A stretch of DNA of 64,000 nucleotides from Bolinopsis microptera (Eukaryota; Ctenophora; Tentaculata; Lobata; Bolinopsidae), in the NCBI RefSeq assembly GCF_026151205.1, contig NC_087082.1:12511365-12575364 (forward strand), read 5' to 3'. The position numbers were made by a program, and so were the translations under genes. This document shows positions 46,140-58,180 of the stretch, piece by piece (position 1 is the stretch's first letter; every line of letters begins with the position of its first letter). The notes beneath the pieces were generated by a model, which saw nothing but the letters and a program-made list of their open reading frames with translations, ran no database searches and had not been told where the DNA came from.

Positions 46140-47605
46140 CTGTTTTAATGCTGATACCTTTTTTCATTAATTTAATGTTTTCATTTAAATTCCGCTTACT
46201 TTGGGGGTGATTTGTGATGATTTATGATGCTTCATAGATTCAAGTTTTGAATGAGTCAAAATAGTTGTGTTTTTTTACACTTAACCAAATAATTCAAATT
46301 GCGGCTCACTTAAATACATTACTCATACGAACAACTTAATAACGGGTAAAAGCAGGGCAGTACGTGTCCACTGTCCAGCTAATAGCAATTTGTTGCTCGA
46401 GTAGAGTGTGACGTCCGATGAGTAAATCGAATTTATCCGATTGTTCTCGAAGGTTCTAGAATTTCAACCGCGTACCAGACCTTTAATTACCGGTGTTCTG
46501 CATCACATGACTAACTCAAGCTAGCTGAAATTTACTCTGTCGAAAAATATGCAGCAGGAAGAACATGCCTCCTGCTTATTTAACACCGTGTAAGTAAGTT
46601 AAATGATAAAGTGATTGACAATGCAACCCTGCATAGTTGTACACACTTTAGTAGTATCACATTACATTTGGCGTCCTAACTCCAGGAATATCGTTTCTGT
46701 GTAGCCCGGTACGTGCTTAACGTGACGGTAGAATATATTTATGGACTTTTCCATATATATAAATGTTTTGCCAATGTAGAATACTGAATAATATATTTTC
46801 TGTAGTGATGATTCGACAGAACCTATTAGAGGAAAACTTGTGAAAATAAAAAAGACTGTTCAGCACAGTTGATGGGCATGTTTATTGATGAAATTGTTTC
46901 GATTACTTCAATAGTTTAGCTAATGTTAAGCTAGTAATTTATCTGTGTTTAGTCTTGTTGCAGCAGTTTCTGCAAGCTAGTGTAAACTGCGTGCAAAATA
47001 CAGAAGCCATCTTCCAGCAAGACAAGCAAAAACAGTTCCAATTTGTTTAAAATGTGCACTTTCTCCATGCAACAGCTCATTTAGGGGCAACAACCGGAAG
47101 CTTGAACTTGCAGTGTCACTCCACATCGAATGGATGGTGAGCGCGCGCCAAACGCCACGAATTTTCTCAGATTACTCTCATATGAAGAACACAATTTCAG
47201 TAATAACGACGAATTTTTCTTGCGCGCATAATTAGTTTCTATGCAACAGAGAGGTTCTAGAACTTCGAGCTTCGTCGTATGATTCGTCGTGACTGGGTAA
47301 GCGGTATCTTATTAGATAATTGGATAATTGATCCAACATACCTATGCATACAGATCACAGTGCTGAATATATGCAGGTAGACTTACATCTGGGGCACATA
47401 AATTACGGTTCGAATACGTTTCAATAATATTGAAATCCTTGAAACTACGGCTTTCTGTTTGGAGACTGCTAAACCCTGACACAGTTGCACATTCAGTGTA
47501 TGCAGCGTGGAATAAGGCTCTTAGATCATACTTATAGCGGTAAGCGGCATCCCTGTGTCTAACTATCACAAAGATGTAATCAACTTCGGCCGACGCTAGC
47601 TGTAA
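46140..47605. other. Non-coding stretch
   Basis: No gene, RNA or repeat is recognised between the translocase 3' end and the miniature element at 47606. A minus-strand open frame of 91 residues at 47342-47617 runs into that element and shows no family motif. Confidence 0.5.
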
Positions 47606-47716
47606 GGGGTCGTTCACATATTACGAAATCAATATTTTGACAACCCCCCCCCCTCGTAATCAACCGTAAGCATTTGAAACCCCCCTCGGCTAATTACGTA
47701 ATATGTGAACGACCCC
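47606..47716. mobile_element. Miniature inverted-repeat element, 111 bp
   Basis: GGGGTCGTTCACATATTACG at the left end is matched by its reverse complement at the right end. The interior has an impure C-rich run. The same termini bound 52866-53019, so it is a dispersed family. Miniature elements with similar GGGTCGTTCACATATTACG ends are common in animal genomes. Confidence 0.85.
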
Positions 47717-48205
47717 CATCAACAAAACCGATTAAAATGACGTTAAAACAATCATTGAACGTGCATGTAACAATCCTCGTTACTATGGTTACTATGGTTA
47801 CTACGCAACTACCTATTTCTTATCTATTTGCACGTGGGCGGTCGTACATACATACATACATTCTACATAAATAATTCTCTGAATTATAATAGAGACTAGA
47901 AAACCCGTGGTCAGAGGGAGGAAGCCAATAGTATTCTATTTCTTTGGTAGTCAGTTTTTATCGCATCAAAAAATATCCGTCAGTAGAACCGAAGATACAG
48001 CCGATTATAATGTAGCTAGCACTGAACACAACGTAATTACCACAAAACCGATCAAAATGCCGTTAAAACAATCTTTGCACGTGTGTGTAACAACCCTCGT
48101 TACTATGGTTACTACGCAACTTCCTATTTGTCATCTAATTTGCACGTGGGCGGTCGTGCATACATACAGACAAAAATAATTCTCTGAATTATAGTAGAGA
48201 TGATA
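47717..48205. repeat. Direct repeat of about 165 bp, two diverged copies
   Basis: Copy one (about 47720-47890) and copy two (about 48040-48205) share AACCGAT(T/C)AAAATG, GTTACTATGGTTACTACGCA, GCACGTGGGCGGTCGT and AATAATTCTCTGAATTATA. They differ by scattered substitutions and small indels. Neither is coding. Confidence 0.8.
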
Positions 48206-48472
48206 TGATGATGCCACTTTAACAATCTCAAGATGTAAAACGGTCCCTGGTTGAATTTACCGAAGTGAAAGTAATGATTATTTTGACATTGAGACACTCT
48301 AGTCTCTATTATATCTTGAATCTTCATGATTTGAGCAAACCCGTTTCCAATTCCAGCCATCTAAGTGGTGTACATATTACTATAAGTATAAGTATATTGT
48401 TGATTGTATTGTCGAAGCGTCACTTCTGAGTATTTAAGCAGTTCAGATGGCTGCACGACTTCCAGGCCCCCT

Positions 48473-49184
48473 CTATTATTAGGGGTCAGATCATATGACG
48501 TATAATTAGTGATGTGACGTATAATTAGTGATGCGATCCACCAACTACGATTTACAGAACATGTGAACTCTACCCTACATCTAGCCCAGTTTTACCCCTT
48601 ACTTTTTATTTAAATTAACAAGTCAATACACATTGCTAGAGTATGTTGAGTAGAAAGAACAGATATCGTGGAGTTGGGTATGGCAATTCCTTCGCCTCTT
48701 ACTCTTAGTCTTAGCGGGTGTCTTGCCAACACTCAACCTGTCGATGTGAAAGTCAGTTATGACTTGCTGCTCTTTGATAGCCCGCACATACTCTTGAACA
48801 GATGGCTTTGGGCGATGCACTCGGGATTTAAATCCTCTGTGAAACTGAAAGCCCTCAACCATGTTCGAGGTTCGAGGGAACTCTGGCTCCCGAATGATTC
48901 TGGCGAAATGGTTCCAGAATCCTATGGGATATGCAGGGAGCAGCCTCACCTCACTGTCCACAATGACTGACCCAAGGTAAGTCTTCTCGAAATAATTAAC
49001 TATAGACATTAGCTTAGGAAAGTTTGTCTGTATATAGTACGTTATTTAATGAACTGCTATGATGTACATGTTGTACATGTGAACTCTACCCTGTATCTAG
49101 CCCATTTCTAGGTCAGTTAAATCCTACTGATGGATCACATCACTAATTATACGTCACTAATTAGTGATATGATCTGATCTCCCT
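48473..49184. mobile_element. Internally deleted MULE-like transposon
   Basis: Inverted terminal regions of roughly 70 bp (left with CAGATCATATGACGTATAAT; right with the inverse, ATTATACGTC and TATGATCTGATC) enclose a transposase remnant on the minus strand. An 8-bp direct repeat GGCCCCCT lies outside both ends (48465-48472 and 49185-49192), compatible with the 8-9 bp duplications made by MULEs. Confidence 0.6.
48623..49009 (-). pseudogene. MULE transposase C-terminal remnant
   Basis: The 128-residue frame contains GFWNHFARI, then TSNMVEGF, HRGFKSRVHRPKPSVQEYV and a basic KTPAKTKSKRRR tail. The N-x-VEG-(F/W)-H-x-F sequence followed by a short helix is typical of the end of MULE transposases (the segment around the catalytic Glu). 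The N-terminal catalytic part is missing, so it cannot be active alone. Confidence 0.6.
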
Positions 49185-49358
49185 GGCCCCCTAGTAATGA
49201 GGCCGAGGGGGCCTGGCCCGGGCCGTCGGCCTCCCATACAACGTATGACAAGAATCACCCCCATGACGTAGTTAAAATGCTTCCCTGGAGAGTTATGGGC
49301 AAAAAACCGTTTTGGTCACGTGACATGCTAGCAAAATACGAATTCGATTGTTTAGGGC

Positions 49359-49438
49359 CCGGGTTAGGGTTGTGGTAAGGGTTATGGTTAGCTTCGGGGT
49401 TCCGGTTATGGTTAGGGTTAGGGTTGGGATTAGGGTTT
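49359..49438 (+). repeat. Interstitial telomere-like TTAGGG tract
   Basis: Degenerate hexamers such as GGGTTAGGGTTGTGGTAAGG recur for about 80 bp, with TTAGGG, TTATGG and TTGGGA variants. A second copy lies at 50828-50907 in the duplicated unit. TTAGGG is the animal telomere repeat; the interior position and degeneracy point to an old insertion or repair scar. Confidence 0.75.
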
Positions 49439-49544
49439 ATGTAAAACCGTTTTGTACGGCTGCAAAACCATAACACATAAAAACCAAAGTCACGTGAAAT
49501 TTTTGGGCGAGCGAATTAGTAAAACTAAAAGCCCCAAGGCTAAG

Positions 49545-50422
49545 TAGTGAAGTCAATCGGGATTCCGGAATCCCGGGATTTCCGGTTGGGAATTCCCGAC
49601 CGTGAAATTATCTCAATTCCCGACTTTCGGGAGTTTCAATATTTGTATTAAATTTGCAGTCTTAAAATATTCGAATAAATTTACTGCAATATAGTTACAC
49701 GGTAGCGTTAATATAATCAGGTTTTTGAACGTCGTGGAGACTGTTTAGCCTGTATCACTATCGTCAAGGTTAAGAAAAACAAAAATAAAACGCTATATAT
49801 TATGAGTTTCTAGACGAAACAAAAAATTCATCCAGCAGTCCTGAATGCTGAAGCCAGCCAAAAAAAGTACCAACACGTATCTCTATTAAAATGGAGATGA
49901 GTTGTTTCTCTCAAGGGGAAGATCCTGGCATATTTTATGAACGCTGCTATAAAAACGGTCAGGCCGTCCTGATAGTGATCGATTGAGCCTGGACTGACCT
50001 TCTCAACAGCTGGAAGGATGCAGACAAAAGTCCGTAATACTAATAGAATGGGCCCAAGTTGTTAGTGCAATAGTACTACTATATTTAAGACTACTATTAT
50101 AGTAGTCTTAAGGTACTATTTATGAAAAGAAGGCTAATGATGACACTTGTGGTATCTTCTTGTGACACTGACATGATGAGGCAGCTTTAATTCAAATTGT
50201 ACTATTGAACTTAAACAGCCTACAAGTACAAGTTACCATAAAATTAAAAGTTGGGTCATGGCATGGACATGACGTTATTACACAAAATGGGACTTGAAGA
50301 TGAGCGCCATTTGCTTTCGGGAATCCCGATTTTATTTCCCGATTTTCGGGAATCCCAGGATTTTTTTGCTCGGGATTCCCGAATCCCGGCATTGATTATT
50401 TTGATCGGGATTGACTTCACTA
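49545..50422. mobile_element. Non-autonomous hAT-like element, 878 bp
   Basis: TAGTGAAGTCAATC at the left end is inverted at the right end (GATTGACTTCACTA). Sub-terminal regions are dense in CGGGAATCCCG-type palindromes on both sides. Flanking octamers AGGCTAAG and GTCCTAAG match at five of eight bases, so an 8-bp duplication that has decayed is possible. The interior contains a perfect 27-bp palindrome (TTAAGACTACTAT-T-ATAGTAGTCTTAA, near 50083-50112) and no transposase. A second copy lies in the tandem duplicate. Confidence 0.6.
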
Positions 50423-50465
50423 GTCCTAAGTAGATGACCTCTTATATTTTATTACAGCTCACCCT

Positions 50466-50467
<2 letters not shown>

Positions 50468-50499
<32 letters not shown>

Positions 50500-52588
50500 A
50501 ACCATATTAAAGTATATTAAAATGTAGGATTTTTTCCAATTTTGACCCGGGGATATACTTTAATATACTTTAATATAGTTATACTTTAATATACTTTAAT
50601 ATACTTTAATGTACTTTAATATACTTTAATATACCTACATTTTCTCCATTAAAATTTTGAATCCATGTTACTTACCATATACTTGACCAATTTATGAGCC
50701 TCCCATACAACGTATGACAAGAATCACCCCCATGACGTAGTTAAAATGCTTCCCTGGAGAGTTATGGGCAAAAAACCGTTTTGGTCACGTGACATGCTAG
50801 CAAAATACGAATTCGATTGTTTAGGGCCCGGGTTAGGGTTGTGGTAAGGGTTATGGTTAGCTTCGGGGTTCCGGTTATGGTTAGGGTTAGGGTTGGGATT
50901 AGGGTTTATGTAAAACCGTTTTGTACGGCTGCAAAACCATAACACATAAAAACCAAAGTCACGTGAAATTTTTGGGCGAGCGAATTAGTAAAACTAAAAG
51001 CCCCAAGGCTAAGTAGTGAAGTCAATCGGGATTCCGGAATCCCGGGATTTCCGGTTGGGAATTCCCGACCGTGAAATTATCTCAATTCCCGACTTTCGGG
51101 AGTTTCAATATTTGTATTAAATTTGCAGTCTTAAAATATTCGAATAAATTTACTGCAATATAGTTACACGGTAGCGTTAATATAATCAGGTTTTTGAACG
51201 TCGTGGAGACTGTTTAGCCTGTATCACTATCGTCAAGGTTAAGAAAAACAAAAATAAAACGCTATATATTATGAGTTTCTAGACGAAACAAAAAATTCAT
51301 CCAGCAGTCCTGAATGCTGAAGCCAGCCAAAAAAAGTACCAACACGTATCTCTATTAAAATGGAGATGAGTTGTTTCTCTCAAGGGGAAGATCCTGGCAT
51401 ATTTTATGAACGCTGCTATAAAAACGGTCAGGCCGTCCTGATAGTGATCGATTGAGCCTGGACTGACCTTCTCAACAGCTGGAAGGATGCAGACAAAAGT
51501 CCGTAATACTAATAGAATGGGCCCAAGTTGTTAGTGCAATAGTACTACTATATTTAAGACTACTATTATAGTAGTCTTAAGGTACTATTTATGAAAAGAA
51601 GGCTAATGATGACACTTGTGGTATCTTCTTGTGACACTGACATGATGAGGCAGCTTTAATTCAAATTGTACTATTGAACTTAAACAGCCTACAAGTACAA
51701 GTTACCATAAAATTAAAAGTTGGGTCATGGCATGGACATGACGTTATTACACAAAATGGGACTTGAAGATGAGCGCCATTTGCTTTCGGGAATCCCGATT
51801 TTATTTCCCGATTTTCGGGAATCCCAGGATTTTTTTGCTCGGGATTCCCGAATCCCGGCATTGATTATTTTGATCGGGATTGACTTCACTAGTCCTAAGT
51901 AGATGACCTCTTATATTTTATTACAGCTCACCCTTTGGGGGGGGGGGGGGGGGGGGGGGCCAACCATATTAAAGTATATTAAAATGTAGGATTTTTTCCA
52001 ATTTTGACCCGGGGATATACTTTAATATACTTTAATATAGTTATACTTTAATATACTTTAATATACTTTAATATACTTTAATGTACTTTAATATACCTAC
52101 ATTTTCTCCATTAAAATTTTGAATCCATGTTACTTACCATATACTTGACCAATTTATGAGCCAAAATATATGAATTATGAGTTCAGAGGACTAGCAACTG
52201 GCTTATCTTCTAATCTACTAATTGTAGGTATATTAAAGTATATTAAAATGTAGGTTTTTTTTACAATTTCGACCCGGGATATACTTTAATATACTTTAAT
52301 ATACTTTAATATACCTACATTATAAAAAATTATGTGAAAAATTTTGTTTTATTTAATGTATAGATTAGATTTACCTTTCATGTAAGGTTAGTCTTGTTCA
52401 AAGATATTGATACTTGACTAATTTATGAGCCAAAATATATGAAGTATGAGTTCAGGGGACCAGTAATTGGCTTATCTTCTAATCTACTAATTGTAGGTAT
52501 ATTAAAGTATATTAAAATGTAGGATTTTTTCCGATTTTGACCCGGGGATATACTTTAATATACTTTAATATGGTTGGCCCCCCCCCCC
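50468..52588. repeat. Poly-G/poly-C bounded repeat family A
   Basis: Poly-G runs at 50468-50497 and 51937-51959 are each followed by CCAACCATATTAAAGTATAT, a core (AATGTAGG, T-run, CCAATTTTGACCCGGGG) and arrays of the 10-bp unit ATACTTTAAT. The region ends at 52570-52588 with ATATGGTTGG and a poly-C run, the exact mirror of the poly-G ends. Another internal copy (about 52226-52320) has neither homopolymer. The core is always in the same orientation. Confidence 0.85.
50700..52162. repeat. 1469-bp tandem duplication, copy 2
   Basis: This is a near-identical direct copy of 49231-50699, seven bases shorter because its poly-G run has 23 instead of 30 G. It repeats the telomere-like tract, the hAT-like element and the poly-G family A end. 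Confidence 0.95.
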
Positions 52589-52865
52589 TTTCTTAGTTTG
52601 GTATGCTTAGTTCTGCACGGTGTCATAATTATTGGCACGTAGACAATTTTCGATTATAATAATTCTCTTTACTTAAGTAAAGTTATGACCCGTTGGAAAA
52701 TATTGATTTCATCATAAAATACACATAAAATTTCAAACACGCCAATAATTCTGACACCCTGCTGTATAAGTATTACTATTATACAGGCAGTATTTAATTA
52801 ACCTGGACGGACTGTAATGCCTACTGGAAATTTTGCAGCGCCAGCAGCCATCTCCGATAAAGCAA

Positions 52866-53019
52866 GGGGTCGTTCACATATTACGTAATCAGCCGAAGGG
52901 GGTTTCCAAATGATTACGCTAGTATAATTTTTACACAATAGCTATGTGTAAACCTGATTACGGAGGGGGGAGGGCAAGGGGGTTACAAATTTTCCAAAAA
53001 GTAATATGTGAACGACCCC
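52866..53019. mobile_element. Miniature inverted-repeat element, 154 bp
   Basis: It has the same GGGGTCGTTCACATATTACG termini as the copy at 47606-47716, with a longer interior containing G-rich runs. No coding capacity. Confidence 0.85.
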
Positions 53020-55469
53020 TAATAATCTGATATGTACAAGAGAAACGCCAAATTATTTGTGTTCAAAAGTAATAAACATTTTTAACATACTCAATACTAT
53101 TCTCACATTGGGGCACCTTCAGCACTGCCACTAACATGGTCGGACAACTATAAGTTCAGCCCACGACGGTAGTAACACAAAAATTTACAGCATCACAACA
53201 CTCGGTTGATAATTTTAATGAAAACCAAACTTCGTGATGTGAAGTAGAAATCGAGAGTTTAAGTGAACGATATTTATTAGCAACAAAAAGTTAATCCATT
53301 AAGTACTTAATTACAGATTAAAGTTTATTGTAAAGGGGTTTTCCACCAATTGATTGCTAGACATCTCGAGAGTCAAGAAAGTAAATATCTAATCCCCAAT
53401 TTTGTTGGGACAAAAATTTCCCTTACACCGTAGCATGAACTTGAATTAAGTAGCTCAAATGATGATATGGTAACCACAGCAGGTAATTTAGCAACGTCCC
53501 TGAGTCCAGAAACTGTCCACATACAGGCAAAAGCTCTCCATAAAATACTAATGGAATTTGACCAAAATCATCTTCATTTCTTAGTTTGCTGTTTAGGGAA
53601 CATTCTCTGAAATCCCAGTCAGACCTTTGTTATAAGCTTTATATTATGGCTTTGTTTTGTAGCCTGGACCTCTCGACCTGAACCTAGTCCTATCGAGCTT
53701 GCAAGTGACCATCTCGCCAACTAACTTGGCTTAGTGTTGGGCTTATTGGACTCCTTATACACCCAATGGTCCTGTACCCGTCCTGTTATGTGACTCACAT
53801 GTCCAATGATGCTTACAAGCCACCACTATACACCCGAAATAACCCAAATCTAAACATTAAGCAGACAACTGTACAAATATCCATACGAATAAAACACACG
53901 ATCCATTATTAACATTAATTACTATCCATCATGATAACTTAGCCAAGATCAAAATAAATTGAAGCATGCATGTCGTCTCTCAACGGGTTATTTTGTCTTC
54001 TCGATCTCGGGGAAAAATCGTTGTCTGGCAGATAAAACCGGTATAAAACTAAAAATTGCCCTTTAATCAAATGACGATAAAATAACTCACATAATGAGCG
54101 GGTCATGTCGCAGCTGGTCGGAAATCAAACTTGTAAATAAACACGTGACATGACAGAACAACTAACGGTTCTGATGTATCGATAGTGCAAAAAACGGTGA
54201 TCACGTGTAAAAATAAAACCTTTCTTGGCTCCAAACCAGCGGAAACATTTATACATATTATTATCAATAGAATACAATACAAACCTTAACCCTGACCTGC
54301 TAAATAGACACTGCTGAGTATATTAATATCATTATTATCAGAACTTCGGAACGAACAACAACCGACATTCTACAATAATCATGACAATTTGGTTCATCAA
54401 TCATAATAAAAATGTTTCACAGCCTTTTATATGACGGGTTTAATTAGAGACATTTTTAGATGTACATGGTTTTAGATTACCTACAGTGACGGTGCTAGCT
54501 GTAAATAGAAAATGAAATCAAATGAGAACTAATTTCTTTTCATCTAACAAAAAGGAAACTAGAAAACAGAACTAATTTGGATTGATACGGATATAATGAA
54601 AGAAGTTATTATCATCCGTGTAGTGAAAACCTGGTCATTATCGAATTTGAGCAACAGGTTTAAAGAGAAGAAATCATTATCCATGATCCTCGTTTCGAAC
54701 CTACCGATTGAACAGGATTGCCAGCTCAAAAAGCCAAAAATATTAAGAATCAGTGAACAAAACACATAGATGATAAGTTAAAACTAGTCCTTAATGTGAC
54801 TGTTGGTACGACCAAAGAAATCGTTTACTCGATCACACCTTATCGTATTATAAGTTCTTTTAAATACTAAAACATATTTATATCGATTGATAGAAAAATC
54901 AGAAAAAAAATAACAGAAAGCGACAATTAAAAATCAGTTTTACTTTTCAGCGATAAAATTCCGTAAATATAGGACGCACAGTCAGGCGCAGGTTAGATTT
55001 TCTTGCAGTTGCACGAGGATTGCTTAGTCGTTGTTGTGCTGTGACGTCATAAGAACCACGCGGGTGACGTCATCAAAACCAGGCGTGTCGTCGTAACACG
55101 ACGATATCACGACGACACATGACAGAGCAATAAAGACGGAAGAGCACATCTTGGAAACACATCGTTTGGTCACATTTCTTTGTACATCTGATGATCGGGT
55201 TCCTATAGCTGAAATAAATGATAATTGGAGATAAATGATTGAAGCTAATAGGGAAATTAATTTAGCTAAAAAAAGACTGTCCAGATTTGACTGCTGTTGG
55301 AAATGTGTTAATTGTTGGACTGTAGGTGTTTAAAGTATGTTTGAAAACATCGTGACAGACTTAATTAGCCAATATGTAAGCCTAGCATTTCACTTAAAAT
55401 AATTGAAGAAACTTATAACCATTAACTTGATCAATTAAATAATTAATTAACTTACACAAGTGCGAAGCG
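53020..55469. other. Non-coding stretch
   Basis: No gene or repeat is recognised. It lies downstream of the last exon of the minus-strand gene ending at 55470 and may include its 3' untranslated region. Confidence 0.5.
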
Positions 55470-56501
55470 CTAGTCGGGACGACTGTTGATGTGTTCGTGA
55501 GCGATCTGTTCGGAGGGAGAGCCAGGTATCTGGCTAGGAGCTTGCCGAGCTAGCACCATCCCGTCCATCTGACCCGCTTGTGCAGCCCTGAGTTTACATT
55601 GCTCAGTACAAACTCAAGAATTTATGAAATTTGGGCACGATGTGGTGAAAGAATTGAAAGATGATGTCAAAATTAAAGATGATAAAATGAAAGATGAACC
55701 CTTGAAAAGATTGTTGAAATAAATACGAATACTTAGGATCTTACATTCGGCAAGAGCTTTGTTTTTTATACCATGAAGAGTGTGGGAACTGATTGTGGAG
55801 AGGTGCAGGGTGGGAGACTATGTTTTGATTGAACATGTTTGAGGGTTGAATGTGGTGAAGGCTGGAGGAATTATAGATAGGTATTTGACTAGGAAATTGA
55901 GCAGGAGCTCGTCGAGCTAGCACCATTTCGCTCATCTGACCATCTTGTGTAGTCCTGAGTTTATGCATCGGTCAAAATTTCGGGAGAGCGATGATTACCC
56001 GACATGATTAGATCGGCATTTACCCGAAAAACGTTTTATTCACCACAAAGGAAGCGGAGTAAACTTTTCGACATTTTATCAATGGTAAAAATAAGTTCGC
56101 CATAAAAATTGTTCAAATTATAATTTCCTCTTTCAACCGCGATACAAAATTTTATATTTTCGCTTCCACACAAATTATTGATATCTGATTCGAAAAGCTA
56201 AAAAATTCGATGGCGAAAAAAGCGATCCACAATAAACACTATACACCTGAACGTTTCTGGAATTGATAAATGTAGTGAAAGAATGACGAATGAACTATGA
56301 ACCCAAAAGATTGACGAAATGAGGCGGATAATCATTTGTTAATAAGGATCTTACAATCTACGAGAGCTTGATTTCTTTAACCATGATGAGTATGGGAACT
56401 GATTGTGAAGTTGGGGTGCAGGTGAGTGTTGGGGTGATTGGTATGTGACGTTTTGAAACATTTTTATGGGTCGGTATGGGCGAGGTTTAGTTACTTCAGA
56501 C
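55470..56501 (-). CDS. Unrecognised gene: last three exons, Pro/Gln-rich, duplicated
   Basis: Exons 56501-56355 (147 bp), 55954-55745 (210 bp) and 55587-55470 (118 bp, ending in TAG) have GT-AG borders and join in one frame. Each enters with one base of a codon, and the first two leave with two. The 147- and 210-bp exons both end in a related block (LHNQFPYSSW-x-KKSSS and LHNQFPHSSW-x-KKQSS). The 210-bp exon and the terminal exon both start with a related block (DGQMSEMVLARRAPAQ and AGQMDGMVLARQAPSQ). The exons are therefore duplicated from one another. The composition (Pro, Gln, Ser, His) suggests a flexible regulatory tail, for example of a transcription factor, but no domain is recognised. 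Upstream exons of the same phase lie at 63696-63833 and at the window edge. Confidence 0.6.
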
Positions 56502-57599
56502 CTGCGAATGAATGGTGAGAAATAACTGACATATTATTTTCTAATGCAATTTAAAGCGTGTACAAATGTCAAGACGAATAGTGAATTGAACGTAGTTATG
56601 TCCCACGTTATACGCTGTAATTGATTGACAAATTTGTGATATTTCAAAGGCACAACAAAGAAAATTGAAAGGAGTCATGATGTGAGACTTAGTGCAAGCT
56701 CAATGATGAGATGGAGTAACCAAAACATTTCTGGGGGGGGGGGGGGGGGGGGGGGGTTGCAACGACCATTAATGACCATTAATGACCATTAATGACCATT
56801 AATGACCATTAATGACCATTAATGACCATTAATGACCATTAATGACAATGTCAGTTTTGTCAAAATTTCATCTACTGACATTAATGGTCATGTTTTTCCG
56901 GCACTTCTTAGAGCGAAAAGGACGGACGCCTGCATCACTTAGACCCTACTTTAAGTTAACTAACTACAAGTATATGTTATTATTTTACATTTACAATTAG
57001 AGATTCGAAAGAGAAAACTTAGAATAGAATCTTCCGTGGTTAGGCAGACCTTCCAGAATATCACTTGAGTGGATTCCAGAGTGAGTTAGGGATTACATTT
57101 ATTAAGTTCGAATGTAATGAAGAACAAATTTTGCGGCCACGGGATTTAAACCAGATAACAGTTGGTGACTTATAGTTATCAATAATAATAATTCAAAGGG
57201 CAATTTAGGAGTATCAGATCGTATCAATAGTAACTTTATTACTAGGTGGAGGTGACGTTATTGAGACTTTGGGCAGCCATAAACCTCGTGTTTTAAAAGT
57301 TGTCCTCTGTACTTGTTTCACTGACCCACGCTTTATAGCATTTATACATTTCGGCCCATTTTATATGTTTGTTCGATTTGCTGTACATTTGTATATTTGC
57401 TATTTTGTAAAAAAAGTTTCAAATCAACAATCAATAATAAAATAATAATAACACGGGTATTAAAATTAAATACTTCGTTCCCGTTCTTATATCATATCAA
57501 GATTTATATTTTAGCCAAATCATTATGCTAGTCGATTATATAGTAATTACACAGTAGATGAACTTATTAAACTTTAGCACTTCATGAAATACATCGTCA
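56502..57599. other. Intron-like stretch holding a poly-G repeat
   Basis: No exon is seen. It contains the poly-G family B left module at 56733-56892, described separately. Confidence 0.5.
56733..56892 (+). repeat. Poly-G family B, left module
   Basis: A run of 24 G (56733-56756) is followed by TTGCAACG, eight copies of the 10-bp unit ACCATTAATG, the core ACAATGTCAGTTTTGTC through ATCTACTGACATTAATGGTC, and then unrelated sequence. The core ends pair with each other (TGTCAG and CTGACA). The mirror-image right end is missing here and present at 63626. Confidence 0.9.
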
Positions 57600-58180
57600 T
57601 CAGTCTGAATCGGACAACAAAAAAGCTGATCTTTTCCTAGGATTAGATAGAACAATTCGTTTACAGTTCAATACTCTGCCTTCGGCAGTTTTGACCCAAA
57701 ATCGAGCACTGTCGTCATGATAGGGACAAATTGATGCGGCAGGAATTCGTCTAGATCTGCAGTTGCCCTTTTTTGAAGCAGAGACACTCATTGATAAGAT
57801 GGTACCGAGGCAACGAAGGGGACGTTTAGCCTTTTTTGGAACAAAGGTAGCACTTAATGAGTCGCCCTTTTGAATTGTTCGACGTTGACAGGGCTTAGAA
57901 GAATTTTTGCTGCCCGGTTGGTATGGCACAGAATTGAACCCTCGAAACAGCCGGTACCAAAAAATTTCGATCTCCGACTTTTATTTCCAAATATCGTCTT
58001 ACCAAAATTACAGAACTTCGTAATAGCGGTGTTTTTGTTCATTTTCTTGTTTTTTATAGTAACTAAGTCATGAAGATCCTTGGCTTCACTTTCACTATCT
58101 GGTGCGACGAAATCTGACTCATTATCTGATTCCTCTTCTCTTAAGATTATACAAATAAGTAAAAGAAACTGATTCAGCAT
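57600..58180 (-). other. Two overlapping unrecognised open frames
   Basis: The first (58180-57854) contains an acidic stretch, SDNESDFVAPDSESEAKD, then a basic one. The second (57929-57600) contains KKAKRPLRCLGTILSMSV, then SRRIPAASICPYHDDSARFW and VLNCKRIVLSNPRKR. The second has a protein-like composition. No simple intron joins them in frame: the possible donor at 58003 and acceptor at 57909 do not agree in phase. They may be a frameshifted gene remnant lying in the intron between the exons at 56501 and 63696. No family is recognised. Confidence 0.3.

Larger units (their letters stand above)
49231..50699. repeat. 1469-bp tandem duplication, copy 1
   Basis: The unit starts CTCCCATACAACGTATGAC and is repeated directly from 50700. 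It holds a degenerate telomere-like TTAGGG tract (49359-49438), a hAT-like element (49545-50422), a poly-G run of 30 (50468-50497) and a 10-bp repeat array (ATACTTTAAT). The copies differ mainly in poly-G length (30 against 23) and in the position of a GTAC variant in the array. Confidence 0.95.

Noticed and set aside
49255-49476. Minus-strand open frame with an Asn-Pro repeat
   Set aside because: It is a translation of the telomere-like tract and occurs identically in the duplicate copy.
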